Below, piece by piece: positions 1 through 5,340 of a stretch of DNA of 6,454 bases; position 1 is the stretch's first letter; the number at the start of each line of letters is the position of its first letter. The DNA comes from an uncultured Actinomycetes bacterium (GTDB lineage: Bacteria; Actinomycetota; Thermoleophilia; Solirubrobacterales; Thermoleophilaceae): positions 1 through 6,454 of the forward strand of contig CAMLNW010000166.1 of NCBI GenBank assembly GCA_946481495.1, read 5' to 3'. Both the position numbers and the translations under genes were made by a program. The notes under the pieces are model-generated. The model was not told the origin of the DNA and did no database searches. It saw only the letters and a program-made list of their open reading frames with translations.

Positions 1-2060
1 ACCTCGCCGAGTACCGCCGCCGCGGCCGGACCGACCACGTCCTCACCACGGTCGGGCGGATCATCTTCAACGAGCGCATCGAGCGCGCGTTGGAGGAGGT
101 CCTCGGTGAGAAGTACGACCCCGCTACCAGCTACGCGTTCGTCAACCAGACGCTGAAGAAGCGCGACATGTCGAACGTGATCGAGGCGCTCGTCGCCCAG
201 CACGGTCCGCACCCGACGGCCCAGGTCCTCGACGCGTTCAAGGATCTCGGCTTCCATTTCGCGAGCCGCGCCGGCATCACGGTGTCGAAGAACGACGTCG
301 TCATCCCGCCGACCAAGGACGAGATCCTCGAGGGCTACGAGAAGGAGGTCGGCGAGATCCAGGACCAGTACGACATGGGCCTGATCTCCCAGGAGGAGCG
401 CAAGGAGGCGGTCGTCGAGAAGTGGAACGCCGCGACCGACGAGGTCGGCGAGGCGATGGCCGAGAACCTCGAGGAGCTCAACCCCATCTTCATGATGGCC
501 AACTCCGGCGCCCGTGGCTCGTTCAAGCAGATCCGTCAGCTTGCCGGCATGCGCGGCCTGATGGCGAATCCGAAGGGCGAGATCATCGAGCGTCCGATCA
601 AGGCCAACTTCATGGAGGGCCTGACCGTTCTCGAGTACTTCATCTCGACCCACGGCGCTCGTAAGGGCCTCGCGGACACGGCGCTGCGTACGGCCGACTC
701 GGGCTACCTGACCCGCCGTCTGGTCGACGTCGCCCAGGACGTCATCGTCCGCGACGAGGATTGCGGCACCAAGGAGTACATCGACGTGCCGCTGCGCGGC
801 GAGGACGGTGGGCTCAACGAGCAGGCGCTCGGGCGCTTCACGGCGCAGAAGGTCGAGACCAAGCGCGGTCGTCTGCTCGCCGAGAAGGGCGTGCTGCTGA
901 CCAAGGAGATCGCCGAGGAGATCCTCGAGGCAGGCGAGAGCGAGGAGCCGACGGTTCCGCTGCGCTCGGTGCTGAAGTGCGAGGCGAAGACCGGCATGGG
1001 TATCTGCCAGCACTGCTACGGCGTTGCCCCGGCGACCGGCAAGGTCGTCTCGATCGGCGACGCGGTTGGCATCATCGCCGCCCAGTCGATCGGCGAGCCG
1101 GGCACGCAGCTGACGATGCGTACCTTCCACACCGGTGGTGTGGCCGGGCTCGACATCACCCAGGGTCTCCCGCGTGTCGTCGAGCTCTTCGAGGCGCGCA
1201 AGCCGAAGGGTCTGTCGAAGCTCGCCGAGGTCGACGGCGTCGTCTCGATCGAGGAGACCGAGAAGAACCTCAAGGTCCTGATCACCGACGCCGCCGGCGA
1301 GGAGGACTCGTACACGTTCCCGCGCCGCACGCGGCTGTTCGTCGAGCAGGGCCAGAAGGTCAAGGCCGGCGACCAGCTCAACGAGGGCTCGATCTACCCG
1401 CACGAGCTGCTGGAGATCCGCGGCCGTACCGACACCGAGGTCTACCTCGTCGACGAGGTCCAGAAGGTCTACCGCTCACAGGGCGTGGACATCAAGGACA
1501 AGCACATCGAGGTGATCGTCCGGCAGATGATGAAGAAGGTCCGGATCGACCAGAAGGGCGATTCCGACTACCTGCCCGGTGCGTTCATCGACCGCTACGA
1601 GATCGCCGCGACCAATGCCGCGCTGAAGAAGGCGAAGAAGGAGGAGGCTCAGTTCGAGCCGATCATCCTCGGTATCACCAAGGCCTCGCTGGCGACCGAC
1701 TCGTTCCTGTCCGCGGCGTCGTTCCAGGAGACCACCAAGGTCCTCACCGACGCTGCGCTCGAGGGCAAGACCGATCGCCTGCTCGGCCTCAAGGAGAACG
1801 TGATCATCGGCAAGCTGATCCCGGCTGCCACGGGTCTCAAGCACTACCGCCGGCTCGAGATCGAGCCGACCGAGCCGGTGCGCCGGCCGGCCGAGGAGTT
1901 CGGTCTGCTCGACGAGGGCGATCTGGCCGCCGAGCTTGGCATCTCAGAGGACGGTGAGCTTGAGGGCTTCGGCTTCGGCGACACCGCCGGCAACGGCGAT
2001 GGAGCCGGCTTCGGCGACGAGCTGGCCGACCTCCCGGCCGCAGACGACAAGTCCGACTGA
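1..2060 (+). CDS. rpoC: DNA-directed RNA polymerase subunit beta', C-terminal part (5' end outside window)
   Basis: This is the catalytic beta' subunit of RNA polymerase, which with beta forms the active-site cleft. The reading frame is already open at base 3 ([20 protein letters not shown]), so the gene begins upstream; 685 residues are visible. Recognisable beta' blocks are [12 protein letters not shown] at the start, the second zinc site, the trigger-loop segment [16 protein letters not shown] near residues 365-380, and the C-terminal block [20 protein letters not shown]. The zinc ligands are C254, C326, C335 and C338 (visible numbering). The first three-cysteine spacing is C-x8-C-x2-C, where I recall C-x6-C-x2-C as usual. 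The protein ends in an acidic, Gly/Asp-rich tail of about 70 residues. The TTG at 90 could serve as a start but lies inside conserved sequence and is not one. A strong terminator follows directly, so this is the end of the rpoB-rpoC transcription unit. Identification is secure. Confidence 0.98.
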   Translation, partial: LAEYRRRGRTDHVLTTVGRIIFNERIERALEEVLGEKYDPATSYAFVNQTLKKRDMSNVIEALVAQHGPHPTAQVLDAFKDLGFHFASRAGITVSKNDVVIPPTKDEILEGYEKEVGEIQDQYDMGLISQEERKEAVVEKWNAATDEVGEAMAENLEELNPIFMMANSGARGSFKQIRQLAGMRGLMANPKGEIIERPIKANFMEGLTVLEYFISTHGARKGLADTALRTADSGYLTRRLVDVAQDVIVRDEDCGTKEYIDVPLRGEDGGLNEQALGRFTAQKVETKRGRLLAEKGVLLTKEIAEEILEAGESEEPTVPLRSVLKCEAKTGMGICQHCYGVAPATGKVVSIGDAVGIIAAQSIGEPGTQLTMRTFHTGGVAGLDITQGLPRVVELFEARKPKGLSKLAEVDGVVSIEETEKNLKVLITDAAGEEDSYTFPRRTRLFVEQGQKVKAGDQLNEGSIYPHELLEIRGRTDTEVYLVDEVQKVYRSQGVDIKDKHIEVIVRQMMKKVRIDQKGDSDYLPGAFIDRYEIAATNAALKKAKKEEAQFEPIILGITKASLATDSFLSAASFQETTKVLTDAALEGKTDRLLGLKENVIIGKLIPAATGLKHYRRLEIEPTEPVRRPAEEFGLLDEGDLAAELGISEDGELEGFGFGDTAGNGDGAGFGDELADLPAADDKSD

Positions 2061-2062
2061 AG

Positions 2063-2097
2063 TCGGCAGGCGTAGCTGCCGATAGCTAGAACTAGCT
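2063..2097. repeat. Two adjacent inverted repeats in the rpoC 3' region
   Basis: Just after the rpoC stop lie TCGGCAG (2063-2069) and CTGCCGA (2076-2082), a 7-bp stem with a 6-base loop. Next to it is AGCTAG-AA-CTAGCT (2084-2097), a near-perfect dyad whose 2-base centre is too short for a hairpin loop. They sit immediately upstream of the terminator. They could be mRNA 3'-end structure, or the dyad could be a protein-binding operator for the next gene. Only the symmetry is observed; function is inference. Confidence 0.35.
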
Positions 2098-2098
2098 T

Positions 2099-2132
2099 GG
2101 GAGCGCCGCACGGTGCGGCGCTCCCGCTTTTT
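2099..2132 (+). terminator. Intrinsic terminator of the rpoC transcription unit
   Basis: A perfect 12-bp stem GGGAGCGCCGCA (2099-2110) / TGCGGCGCTCCC (2114-2125) has a 3-base CGG loop. After GC it is followed by five T residues (2128-2132). This is a textbook Rho-independent terminator 38 bases after the rpoC stop. It ends two bases before the ATG of the next gene, so it should insulate that gene from rpoBC transcription, except for read-through. Confidence 0.92.
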
Positions 2133-2134
2133 CC

Positions 2135-3013
2135 ATGGCACTAGAAATCGGAATCCTCATGGCGCTCGCGTGCGCCCTCACGACCAACTTGGGCTTCCTG
2201 CTCAAGCACCGTGGGGCGATCGCCGCGCCCGACGTCGAGCTGCGCCATCCGCTAGCCAGCGCCGTCGCGCTGTTCCGTTCGAAGTGGTTCGCGATCGGCA
2301 TGGCCGTCGCGCTCGGCGCCTGGCTGTTCCACGTCGCCGCGCTCGCGCTCGCGCCGCTGTCGCTCGTCCAGGCGGTGATCTCCGGCGGACTGGTCTTCCT
2401 GACGCTGCTCGCTGAGCGCTGGTTCGGCTGCAACGTCGGTCCGCGTCAGTGGATCGGCGTCGCCTGTACGGCCGTCGGCCTCGCGCTGCTCGCCGTGACC
2501 CTGCCGCACGGGACCAACGACCACGGCTACTCGCTCGCCGGCATGATCGCCTTCGAGGCGTCGCTGCTGGCGATTGGCGCGCTACTCGTCTTCACGCCGC
2601 GCTTCAGCGGCCACCACGAGCACGCGGGCGCGCTGCTCGGCCTCGCCGCGGGAATCCTCTTCGGCGTCTCCGACGTCGCGATCAAGGCGCTCACCGAGGG
2701 TGTCGCCGCGACCGGACTCGTCGGCGGTCTCGTCTCGCCGTGGATGATCACCTGCATCCTCGCTTCGGTGCTCGCCTTCTTCGCCTCGGCTCGTGGCCTG
2801 CAGAAGGGCGAGGCGGTGCCCGTCATTACGATGACCAGCGCCGCCGCCAACGTCACCGCGATCTCCGGCGGCATCCTCGTCTTCGGCGACCCGATGCCCG
2901 GCGACGCGCTCGGCATCGTCGTCCAGTGCCTCGCCTTCCTGCTGGTCATCGGCGCCGCCGCGATGATGCCCGCACCGCTCAGGGCCACCCAGGCCCAGAC
3001 CGCCGCGGCCTAG
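2135..3013 (+). CDS. DMT-superfamily (EamA-like) integral membrane transporter, substrate unknown
   Basis: The 292-residue protein is almost entirely hydrophobic. About nine or ten membrane segments can be drawn, near residues 3-24, 51-72, 76-95, 104-123, 132-153, 164-187, 195-217, 228-250 and 259-279. The segment APLSLVQAVISGGLVFLTLL followed by AERW, and its counterpart in the second half (PVITMTSAAANVTAISGGIL), look like the two halves of drug/metabolite-transporter (EamA/NIPA-like) proteins. It therefore probably moves a small solute across the cytoplasmic membrane; the substrate cannot be told from sequence. The ATG at 2135 has no Shine-Dalgarno sequence, only the rpoC terminator hairpin and T-run directly upstream. 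A second in-frame ATG at 2159 (residue 9) also lacks a clear site. The true start is therefore uncertain, and leaderless translation is possible. It separates rpoC from rpsL, which are often adjacent in bacteria. Confidence 0.85.
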   Translation: MALEIGILMALACALTTNLGFLLKHRGAIAAPDVELRHPLASAVALFRSKWFAIGMAVALGAWLFHVAALALAPLSLVQAVISGGLVFLTLLAERWFGCNVGPRQWIGVACTAVGLALLAVTLPHGTNDHGYSLAGMIAFEASLLAIGALLVFTPRFSGHHEHAGALLGLAAGILFGVSDVAIKALTEGVAATGLVGGLVSPWMITCILASVLAFFASARGLQKGEAVPVITMTSAAANVTAISGGILVFGDPMPGDALGIVVQCLAFLLVIGAAAMMPAPLRATQAQTAAA

Positions 3014-3028
3014 CTCTCAGGCGACTGC

Positions 3029-3037
3029 TGCTACTAT
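3029..3037 (+). promoter_or_regulatory. Candidate extended -10 promoter for rpsL-rpsG
   Basis: The 36-base gap before rpsL contains TGC-TACTAT (3029-3037). This is an extended -10 (TGn) next to a hexamer matching TATAAT at 4 of 6 positions. No -35-like hexamer is found at the expected distance (about 3009-3014), which is tolerable for extended -10 promoters. Transcription would start about 3043-3046, leaving only a few bases before the rpsL ATG at 3050. No Shine-Dalgarno sequence is present there either, which fits a near-leaderless message. The motif is short, so chance occurrence is possible. Confidence 0.4.
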
Positions 3038-3049
3038 CCCGCGCCGCTT

Positions 3050-3445
3050 ATGCCGTCTATCAATCAGCTCGTCCGCAAGGGCCGCAAGAAGCCCAGCAAG
3101 AAGGTTGCGACTCCGGGTCTCAAGTCCGGCAAGGGCAACAAGAAGCGCGTCGCCGCTCCGCAGCGACGTGGCGTCTGCACCCGCGTGTACACGACGACCC
3201 CGAAGAAGCCGAACTCGGCGCTTCGCAAGGTCGCCCGTGTCCGGCTGACCAACGGCATGGAGGTCACCTCCTACATCCCCGGCGAGGGCCACAACCTGCA
3301 GGAGCACTCCGTCGTGCTCGTGCGTGGCGGCCGCGTCAAGGATCTTCCGGGTGTCCGCTACAAGGTCGTCCGCGGGACGCTCGACGCCGCCGGCGTCACC
3401 GACCGCAAGAAGTCGCGCTCCGCGTACGGCGCCAAGGCCAAGTAG
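3050..3445 (+). CDS. rpsL: 30S ribosomal protein S12
   Basis: S12 sits at the decoding centre of the 30S subunit and controls accuracy. The 131-residue product has the hallmark N-terminus [10 protein letters not shown], the core [20 protein letters not shown] and the loop [13 protein letters not shown]52 and K97 correspond to the lysines of E. coli S12 where streptomycin-resistance mutations arise, and both are the wild-type lysine. D98 is the aspartate that is methylthiolated in some bacteria. Compared with E. coli or mycobacterial S12 (as I recall them, about 124 residues), there are about 9 extra residues between LVRK and RGVC, in a Lys/Gly-rich stretch (residues 19-38). A longer insertion at this place is known in Firmicutes. 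There is no Shine-Dalgarno sequence before the ATG. rpsG follows after 4 bases, so the two genes are surely cotranscribed. Confidence 0.98.
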   Translation: MPSINQLVRKGRKKPSKKVATPGLKSGKGNKKRVAAPQRRGVCTRVYTTTPKKPNSALRKVARVRLTNGMEVTSYIPGEGHNLQEHSVVLVRGGRVKDLPGVRYKVVRGTLDAAGVTDRKKSRSAYGAKAK

Positions 3446-3449
3446 CTCG

Positions 3450-3920
3450 ATGCCACGTCGCGCAGCAGCAGGGGCACGCCCCATCGATCCCGACTCCCAG
3501 CACGGGTCCAAGCTCGTCCAGCAGGTGATCAACCGCGTCATGGTCGACGGCAAGAAGTCGACCGCCGAGCAGATCGTCTACGACGCGCTCGAGAAGCTTT
3601 CGCAGAAGACAGGCGAGGAGCCCGTCGTCGCGCTCGAGAACTCGATCAAGGCGCTCACGCCGGTGCTCGAGGTTCGCTCACGCCGTGTCGGTGGCGCGAC
3701 CTACCAGGTGCCCGTCGAGGTGCCCGCCCGCCGCGCCCGCACGCTCGCCGTGCGCTGGCTCGTCGAGTTCGCCCGCAACCGCCGCGAGCGGTCGATGTCC
3801 GAGCGGCTCGCCAACGAGCTGATCGACGCCACCCAGCAGGCCGGCCTTGCCTACAAGCGCAAGGACGACATCTACCGCATGGCGCAAGCTAATAAAGCGT
3901 TTGCGCATTACCGCTGGTAG
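3450..3920 (+). CDS. rpsG: 30S ribosomal protein S7
   Basis: S7 is a primary 16S rRNA-binding protein that nucleates assembly of the 30S head. Starting at the ATG at 3450 gives 156 residues, the standard bacterial length, beginning [15 protein letters not shown] and ending in the typical [10 protein letters not shown]. Family blocks visible are [40 protein letters not shown] and [13 protein letters not shown]. The frame stays open upstream to 3324, but that extension overlaps rpsL out of frame and is not family-like. The start lies 4 bases after the rpsL stop with only a weak AAGG at 3434-3437, which suggests translational coupling to rpsL. In E. coli, S7 represses its own operon; whether that holds here is unknown. 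The last codons (Q-A-N-K-A-F-A-H) are unusually A/T-rich for this gene. fusA does not follow. Confidence 0.98.
   Translation: MPRRAAAGARPIDPDSQHGSKLVQQVINRVMVDGKKSTAEQIVYDALEKLSQKTGEEPVVALENSIKALTPVLEVRSRRVGGATYQVPVEVPARRARTLAVRWLVEFARNRRERSMSERLANELIDATQQAGLAYKRKDDIYRMAQANKAFAHYRW
3879..3908 (+). other. Possible stem-loop in A/T-rich 3' end of rpsG
   Basis: GCGCAA (3882-3887) and TTGCGC (3901-3906) are exact reverse complements around a 13-base A/T-rich loop. Allowing one bulged G (3881 or 3882) extends the stem to 8 bp, ATG(G)CGCAA against TTGCGCAT. The codons here (caa, gct, aat, aaa, ttt, cat) depart from the G/C-ending usage of the rest of rpsG. The hairpin could affect transcript stability or expression of the following gene, or simply be chance within conserved protein sequence. 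Confidence 0.3.
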
Positions 3921-3938
3921 TAGCGTTCTTGCGGCCTG

Positions 3939-4196
3939 ATGCCGCTGCTGGACTTCGAATGTGAGAAGTGCTCCGCTCGGTTCGAGGAGCTCGTGCTCGG
4001 CGACCGTGCGCCGGTCTGCCCGGAGTGTGGGGCGGGGGAGGTAAGGCGGTTGTACTCGCCGATCGGGCGGGCGCCGAAGGTGTCGATGAGCCGGGCGGCG
4101 ATGCGTGAGAGCGATTCGCGGCGGTCGGAGCGCGAGGCAGGGCGTAAGGAGAAGTTCGTCGAGCGTCGAAAGAAGGCGCGAGAGGGTCGCAACTAG
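3939..4196 (+). CDS. FmdB-family small zinc-ribbon protein
   Basis: The product is an 85-residue protein. Its N-terminus MPLLDFECEKCSARFE, with C8, C11, C27 and C30 as two CxxC knuckles, matches the FmdB/putative regulatory zinc-ribbon family (typical start MPxYEYxCxxCGHxFE). FmdB proteins are often annotated as regulators, but their biochemical role is poorly established, so no function beyond zinc binding is claimed. From about residue 45 the chain is dominated by Arg, Lys, Glu and Ser, probably a flexible or helical nucleic-acid-friendly tail. It starts 18 bases after rpsG without a clear Shine-Dalgarno sequence and ends 14 bases before the next start. It is therefore probably read from the rpsL-rpsG transcript. 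It uses more cgg, ggg and gcg codons than its ribosomal neighbours. Confidence 0.85.
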   Translation: MPLLDFECEKCSARFEELVLGDRAPVCPECGAGEVRRLYSPIGRAPKVSMSRAAMRESDSRRSEREAGRKEKFVERRKKAREGRN

Positions 4197-4210
4197 GGGG
4201 AGGTACCCAG

Positions 4211-4774
4211 ATGGAGGCAGCGCAGCAGGGCCCGCAGATCATCGGCGGCACCGTGACGATCCGACCTGATCGCTGGTGGGTGCCAGCGCTCCTCGGCCTG
4301 GTCTCGATCGTCGTCGGGATCCTGGCGCTCGCCTACCCCGACGTAACGCTGCTCGCGCTCGGTCTCTTCTTCGGCATCAACCTCCTGTTCGCCGGCATCC
4401 TCTGGGTGATGGTCGGCGTCGACGAGGACAGCGGCGGCGGCGGCCGTGCGCTGCGCCTGATCGTCGGCTTCCTCGCGATCCTCGCCGGCATGGTCTGCCT
4501 CGTGCGCCCCGGCGCGAGCGTTCTCGCGCTTCTGATCGTCGTCGCCTTCTGGTTCGTGATGGTCGGTGTCGCCGACCTCGCCCGAGCCTTCAGCGAGCCC
4601 CGTCACCGCTGGCTCTCCGCCATCCTCGGCGTGATCGGCATCGCCGCCGGAATCATCATCGTCGCCAACCCCGACATCGGCCTCGACACGCTGGCACTGC
4701 TCGCCGGCATCGCCTTCATCGTCCGCGGCACCGTCGAGTTGATCGCCGGCTTCGCACTGCGCAGCCTCCGCTAG
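4211..4774 (+). CDS. HdeD/DUF308-family membrane protein
   Basis: The 187-residue product has six predicted membrane helices, near residues 22-42, 45-69, 81-98, 103-125, 134-152 and 158-182, with a short acidic-glycine loop (DEDSGGGG) after the second. The chain reads as three helical-hairpin repeats. Each has a glycine-rich first helix ending in a Pro turn (YPDVTLLAL, RPGASVLAL, NPDIGLDTL), the hallmark of HdeD/DUF308 proteins. In E. coli HdeD is linked to acid resistance at high cell density. In actinobacteria the family is widespread and its role is largely unknown, so the acid-stress function should not be assumed. A very strong Shine-Dalgarno sequence, AGGGGGAGG (4195-4203), lies 7 bases before the ATG and overlaps the stop of the zinc-ribbon gene, so the two are likely coexpressed. 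A repeat-derived hairpin follows its stop. Confidence 0.87.
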   Translation: MEAAQQGPQIIGGTVTIRPDRWWVPALLGLVSIVVGILALAYPDVTLLALGLFFGINLLFAGILWVMVGVDEDSGGGGRALRLIVGFLAILAGMVCLVRPGASVLALLIVVAFWFVMVGVADLARAFSEPRHRWLSAILGVIGIAAGIIIVANPDIGLDTLALLAGIAFIVRGTVELIAGFALRSLR

Positions 4775-4783
4775 CGGTTCTTC

Positions 4784-4979
4784 GGGTAAGGGATCGGCCC
4801 CGCTGCCCGCGGGGCCTGTCTCCGATTTTGGTCCGCGCGCTTCGGCTCCGTCGGCGACTGCGCCCCTGCCTGGCGCGGTTTGGGGTGGAGGGCGCGGGAT
4901 GTTGGTCGACGGCAGGGACTCCGCGCTCGACTCCGCCTGCAGCGCGCGGACGCAAAATGCGTCGCCACCCGCGGGGGCA
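4784..4979 (-). repeat. Bipartite structured repeat, long copy (reads on the minus strand)
   Basis: Read on the minus strand, this copy has motif A (4979 down to 4949), a 115-base spacer (4948-4834), motif B (4833 down to 4802) and, 4 bases on, a looser 14-base end (4797-4784). Motif A is identical over 31 bases to 5112-5142, and B matches 5166-5197 at 31 of 32. The end matches 5203-5216 at 12 of 14. Inside the copy, CAAAAT (4953-4958) pairs with ATTTTG (4825-4830). After one unpaired G (4952), GTCCGCGCGCT (4831-4841) pairs with AGCGCGCGGAC (4941-4951), so 17 bp form with one bulge. CCCGCGGG (4806-4813) can pair with 4968-4975. The 99-base loop holds a further stem, CCCTGCC (4864-4870) with GGCAGGG (4911-4917). 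No protein is encoded convincingly. Function is unknown. Confidence 0.8.
4796..4829 (+). terminator. Candidate terminator after the HdeD-type gene, built from the repeat
   Basis: GGCCCCGC (4796-4803) and GCGGGGCC (4809-4816) form a perfect 8-bp stem with loop TGCCC, 21 bases after the HdeD stop. The only T-run (four T, 4826-4829) comes nine bases below the stem rather than directly, so it is not a canonical intrinsic terminator. It depends on the one base in motif B that differs from the other copy (G4814) and on flanking bases outside the repeat. A weak or mixed terminator seems most likely. Confidence 0.4.
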
Positions 4980-5111
4980 AACGCTCGAGCCCCAGCTCCC
5001 AGACCGTGAGGTAGCTGGCGCGACCTCGCCCTTGGGGGCGAAAAGCGGTTCCGACCTTGGATTCGCCCTTTGCTCCGATCCGCCGAGGGCGTGGTACGGG
5101 GGCCGGCGTTG
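4980..5111. other. Gene-free centre between the two inverted repeat copies
   Basis: These 132 bases lie between the two divergently oriented repeat copies. Open frames cross the region, but none has a start with a ribosome site or recognisable protein sequence. Two hairpins compete for the same bases: CGCCC (5027-5031) with GGGCG (5036-5040), or GGGCGAA (5036-5042) with TTCGCCC (5062-5068). I see no convincing promoter or gene here. Confidence 0.5.
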
Positions 5112-5216
5112 TGCCCCCGCGGGTGGCGACGCATTTTGCGTCTGGGGCGCAGGAACGAGCACCCAGACCAAAATCGGAGACAGGACCCGCGGGCAGCCAC
5201 CCCCGATCCCGTATCC
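5112..5216 (+). repeat. Bipartite structured repeat, short copy (reads on the plus strand)
   Basis: Motif A (5112-5142) and motif B (5166-5197) are separated by only 23 bases and followed, 5 bases on, by the looser end CCGATCCCGTATCC (5203-5216). Internally, ATTTTG (5133-5138) pairs with CAAAAT (5169-5174). After one bulged C (5139), GTCTGGG (5140-5146) pairs with CCCAGAC (5162-5168), giving 13 bp around a 15-base loop. Farther out, CCCGCGGGT (5116-5124) pairs with ACCCGCGGG (5185-5193) across an internal loop of 8 and 10 bases. The spacer shares GGGGCGCAG with the long copy, so it may be a deletion derivative of it. It ends about 125 bases before rpsB, at or within the presumed rpsB promoter. 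Nothing resembling a known RNA family is recognised. Confidence 0.8.
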
Positions 5217-5217
5217 T
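5212..5217 (+). promoter_or_regulatory. Weak candidate -10 element for rpsB-tsf
   Basis: TATCCT matches TATAAT at 4 of 6 positions and sits 123 bases before the rpsB start, within the tail of the short repeat copy. No -35-like hexamer lies 16-18 bases upstream. It is proposed because rpsB-tsf needs a promoter in this gap and A/T-containing hexamers are rare here; the evidence is thin. Confidence 0.2.
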
Positions 5218-5263
5218 TGCCGGCTGACCATCAACGAACCCCGCCAGTGACGGCGTGGCCCTG

Positions 5264-5316
5264 CCCGAGTCTTGGATGGCTCGGGTCCACGTACCGGCCG
5301 GTGGGAGCTACTGCTC
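5264..5316 (+). promoter_or_regulatory. Structured 5' leader of rpsB (possible S2 autoregulatory site)
   Basis: Three hairpins lie nearly end to end: CCCGAG (5264-5269)/CTCGGG (5280-5285), CCAC (5287-5290)/GTGG (5301-5304) and GAGC (5305-5308)/GCTC (5313-5316). The pentamer GTACC occurs at 5291, 5317 and 5333, the last one between the ribosome site and the start codon. In several bacterial groups S2 represses rpsB-tsf through a leader RNA. This leader is placed where such a site would be, but I cannot match it to a described structure. Confidence 0.4.
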
Positions 5317-5326
5317 GTACCAACCA

Positions 5327-5333
5327 AAGGGAG
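5327..5333 (+). promoter_or_regulatory. Ribosome binding site that fixes the rpsB TTG start
   Basis: AAGGGAG ends 7 bases before TTG 5341-5343, an optimal spacing. The earlier in-frame TTG at 5272 lies in the leader hairpin, lacks such a site and would add 23 residues not found in S2 proteins. The 5341 start is therefore chosen. Confidence 0.85.
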
Positions 5334-5340
5334 TACCGAA

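Noticed and set aside
761..1957. Long alternative frame inside rpoC
   Set aside because: Out of frame with clearly conserved beta' sequence; Arg-rich composition is a GC-bias artefact.
3324..3449. Earlier start for rpsG
   Set aside because: It would add 42 residues overlapping rpsL; the ATG at 3450 gives the standard 156-residue S7.
2449..3528. Plus-strand frame spanning the transporter, rpsL and the start of rpsG
   Set aside because: It overlaps three well-supported genes in another frame and has Arg-rich shadow composition.
5027..5044. Hairpin followed by AAAA as a terminator
   Set aside because: On the plus strand A residues, not T, follow the stem; on the minus strand the T-run precedes it, so neither direction gives an intrinsic terminator.
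4949..5142. CRISPR-like repeats
   Set aside because: There are only two copies in opposite orientation, with no regular spacers and no cas genes.
4193..5200. Long minus-strand open frame (335 codons) across the HdeD gene and the repeat region
   Set aside because: It is antisense to a clear membrane protein gene, has Asp/Glu/Arg low-complexity sequence typical of a GC-rich shadow frame, and has no ribosome site.
4784..5216. The inverted repeats as terminal repeats of an insertion sequence or MITE
   Set aside because: There is no transposase, no convincing target-site duplication next to 4784 or 5216, and the arms are internally bipartite with unequal spacers. Two independent element copies fit better, though a mobile origin is not excluded.
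4276..5250. Plus-strand frame of 324 codons overlapping the HdeD gene and the gap
   Set aside because: Arg/Pro-rich shadow of the HdeD frame; its part beyond 4774 covers the repeats and resembles no family.
5272..5340. Earlier TTG start for rpsB
   Set aside because: It lies in the leader hairpin without a ribosome site; TTG 5341 has AAGGGAG at ideal spacing and the conserved S2 N-terminus.
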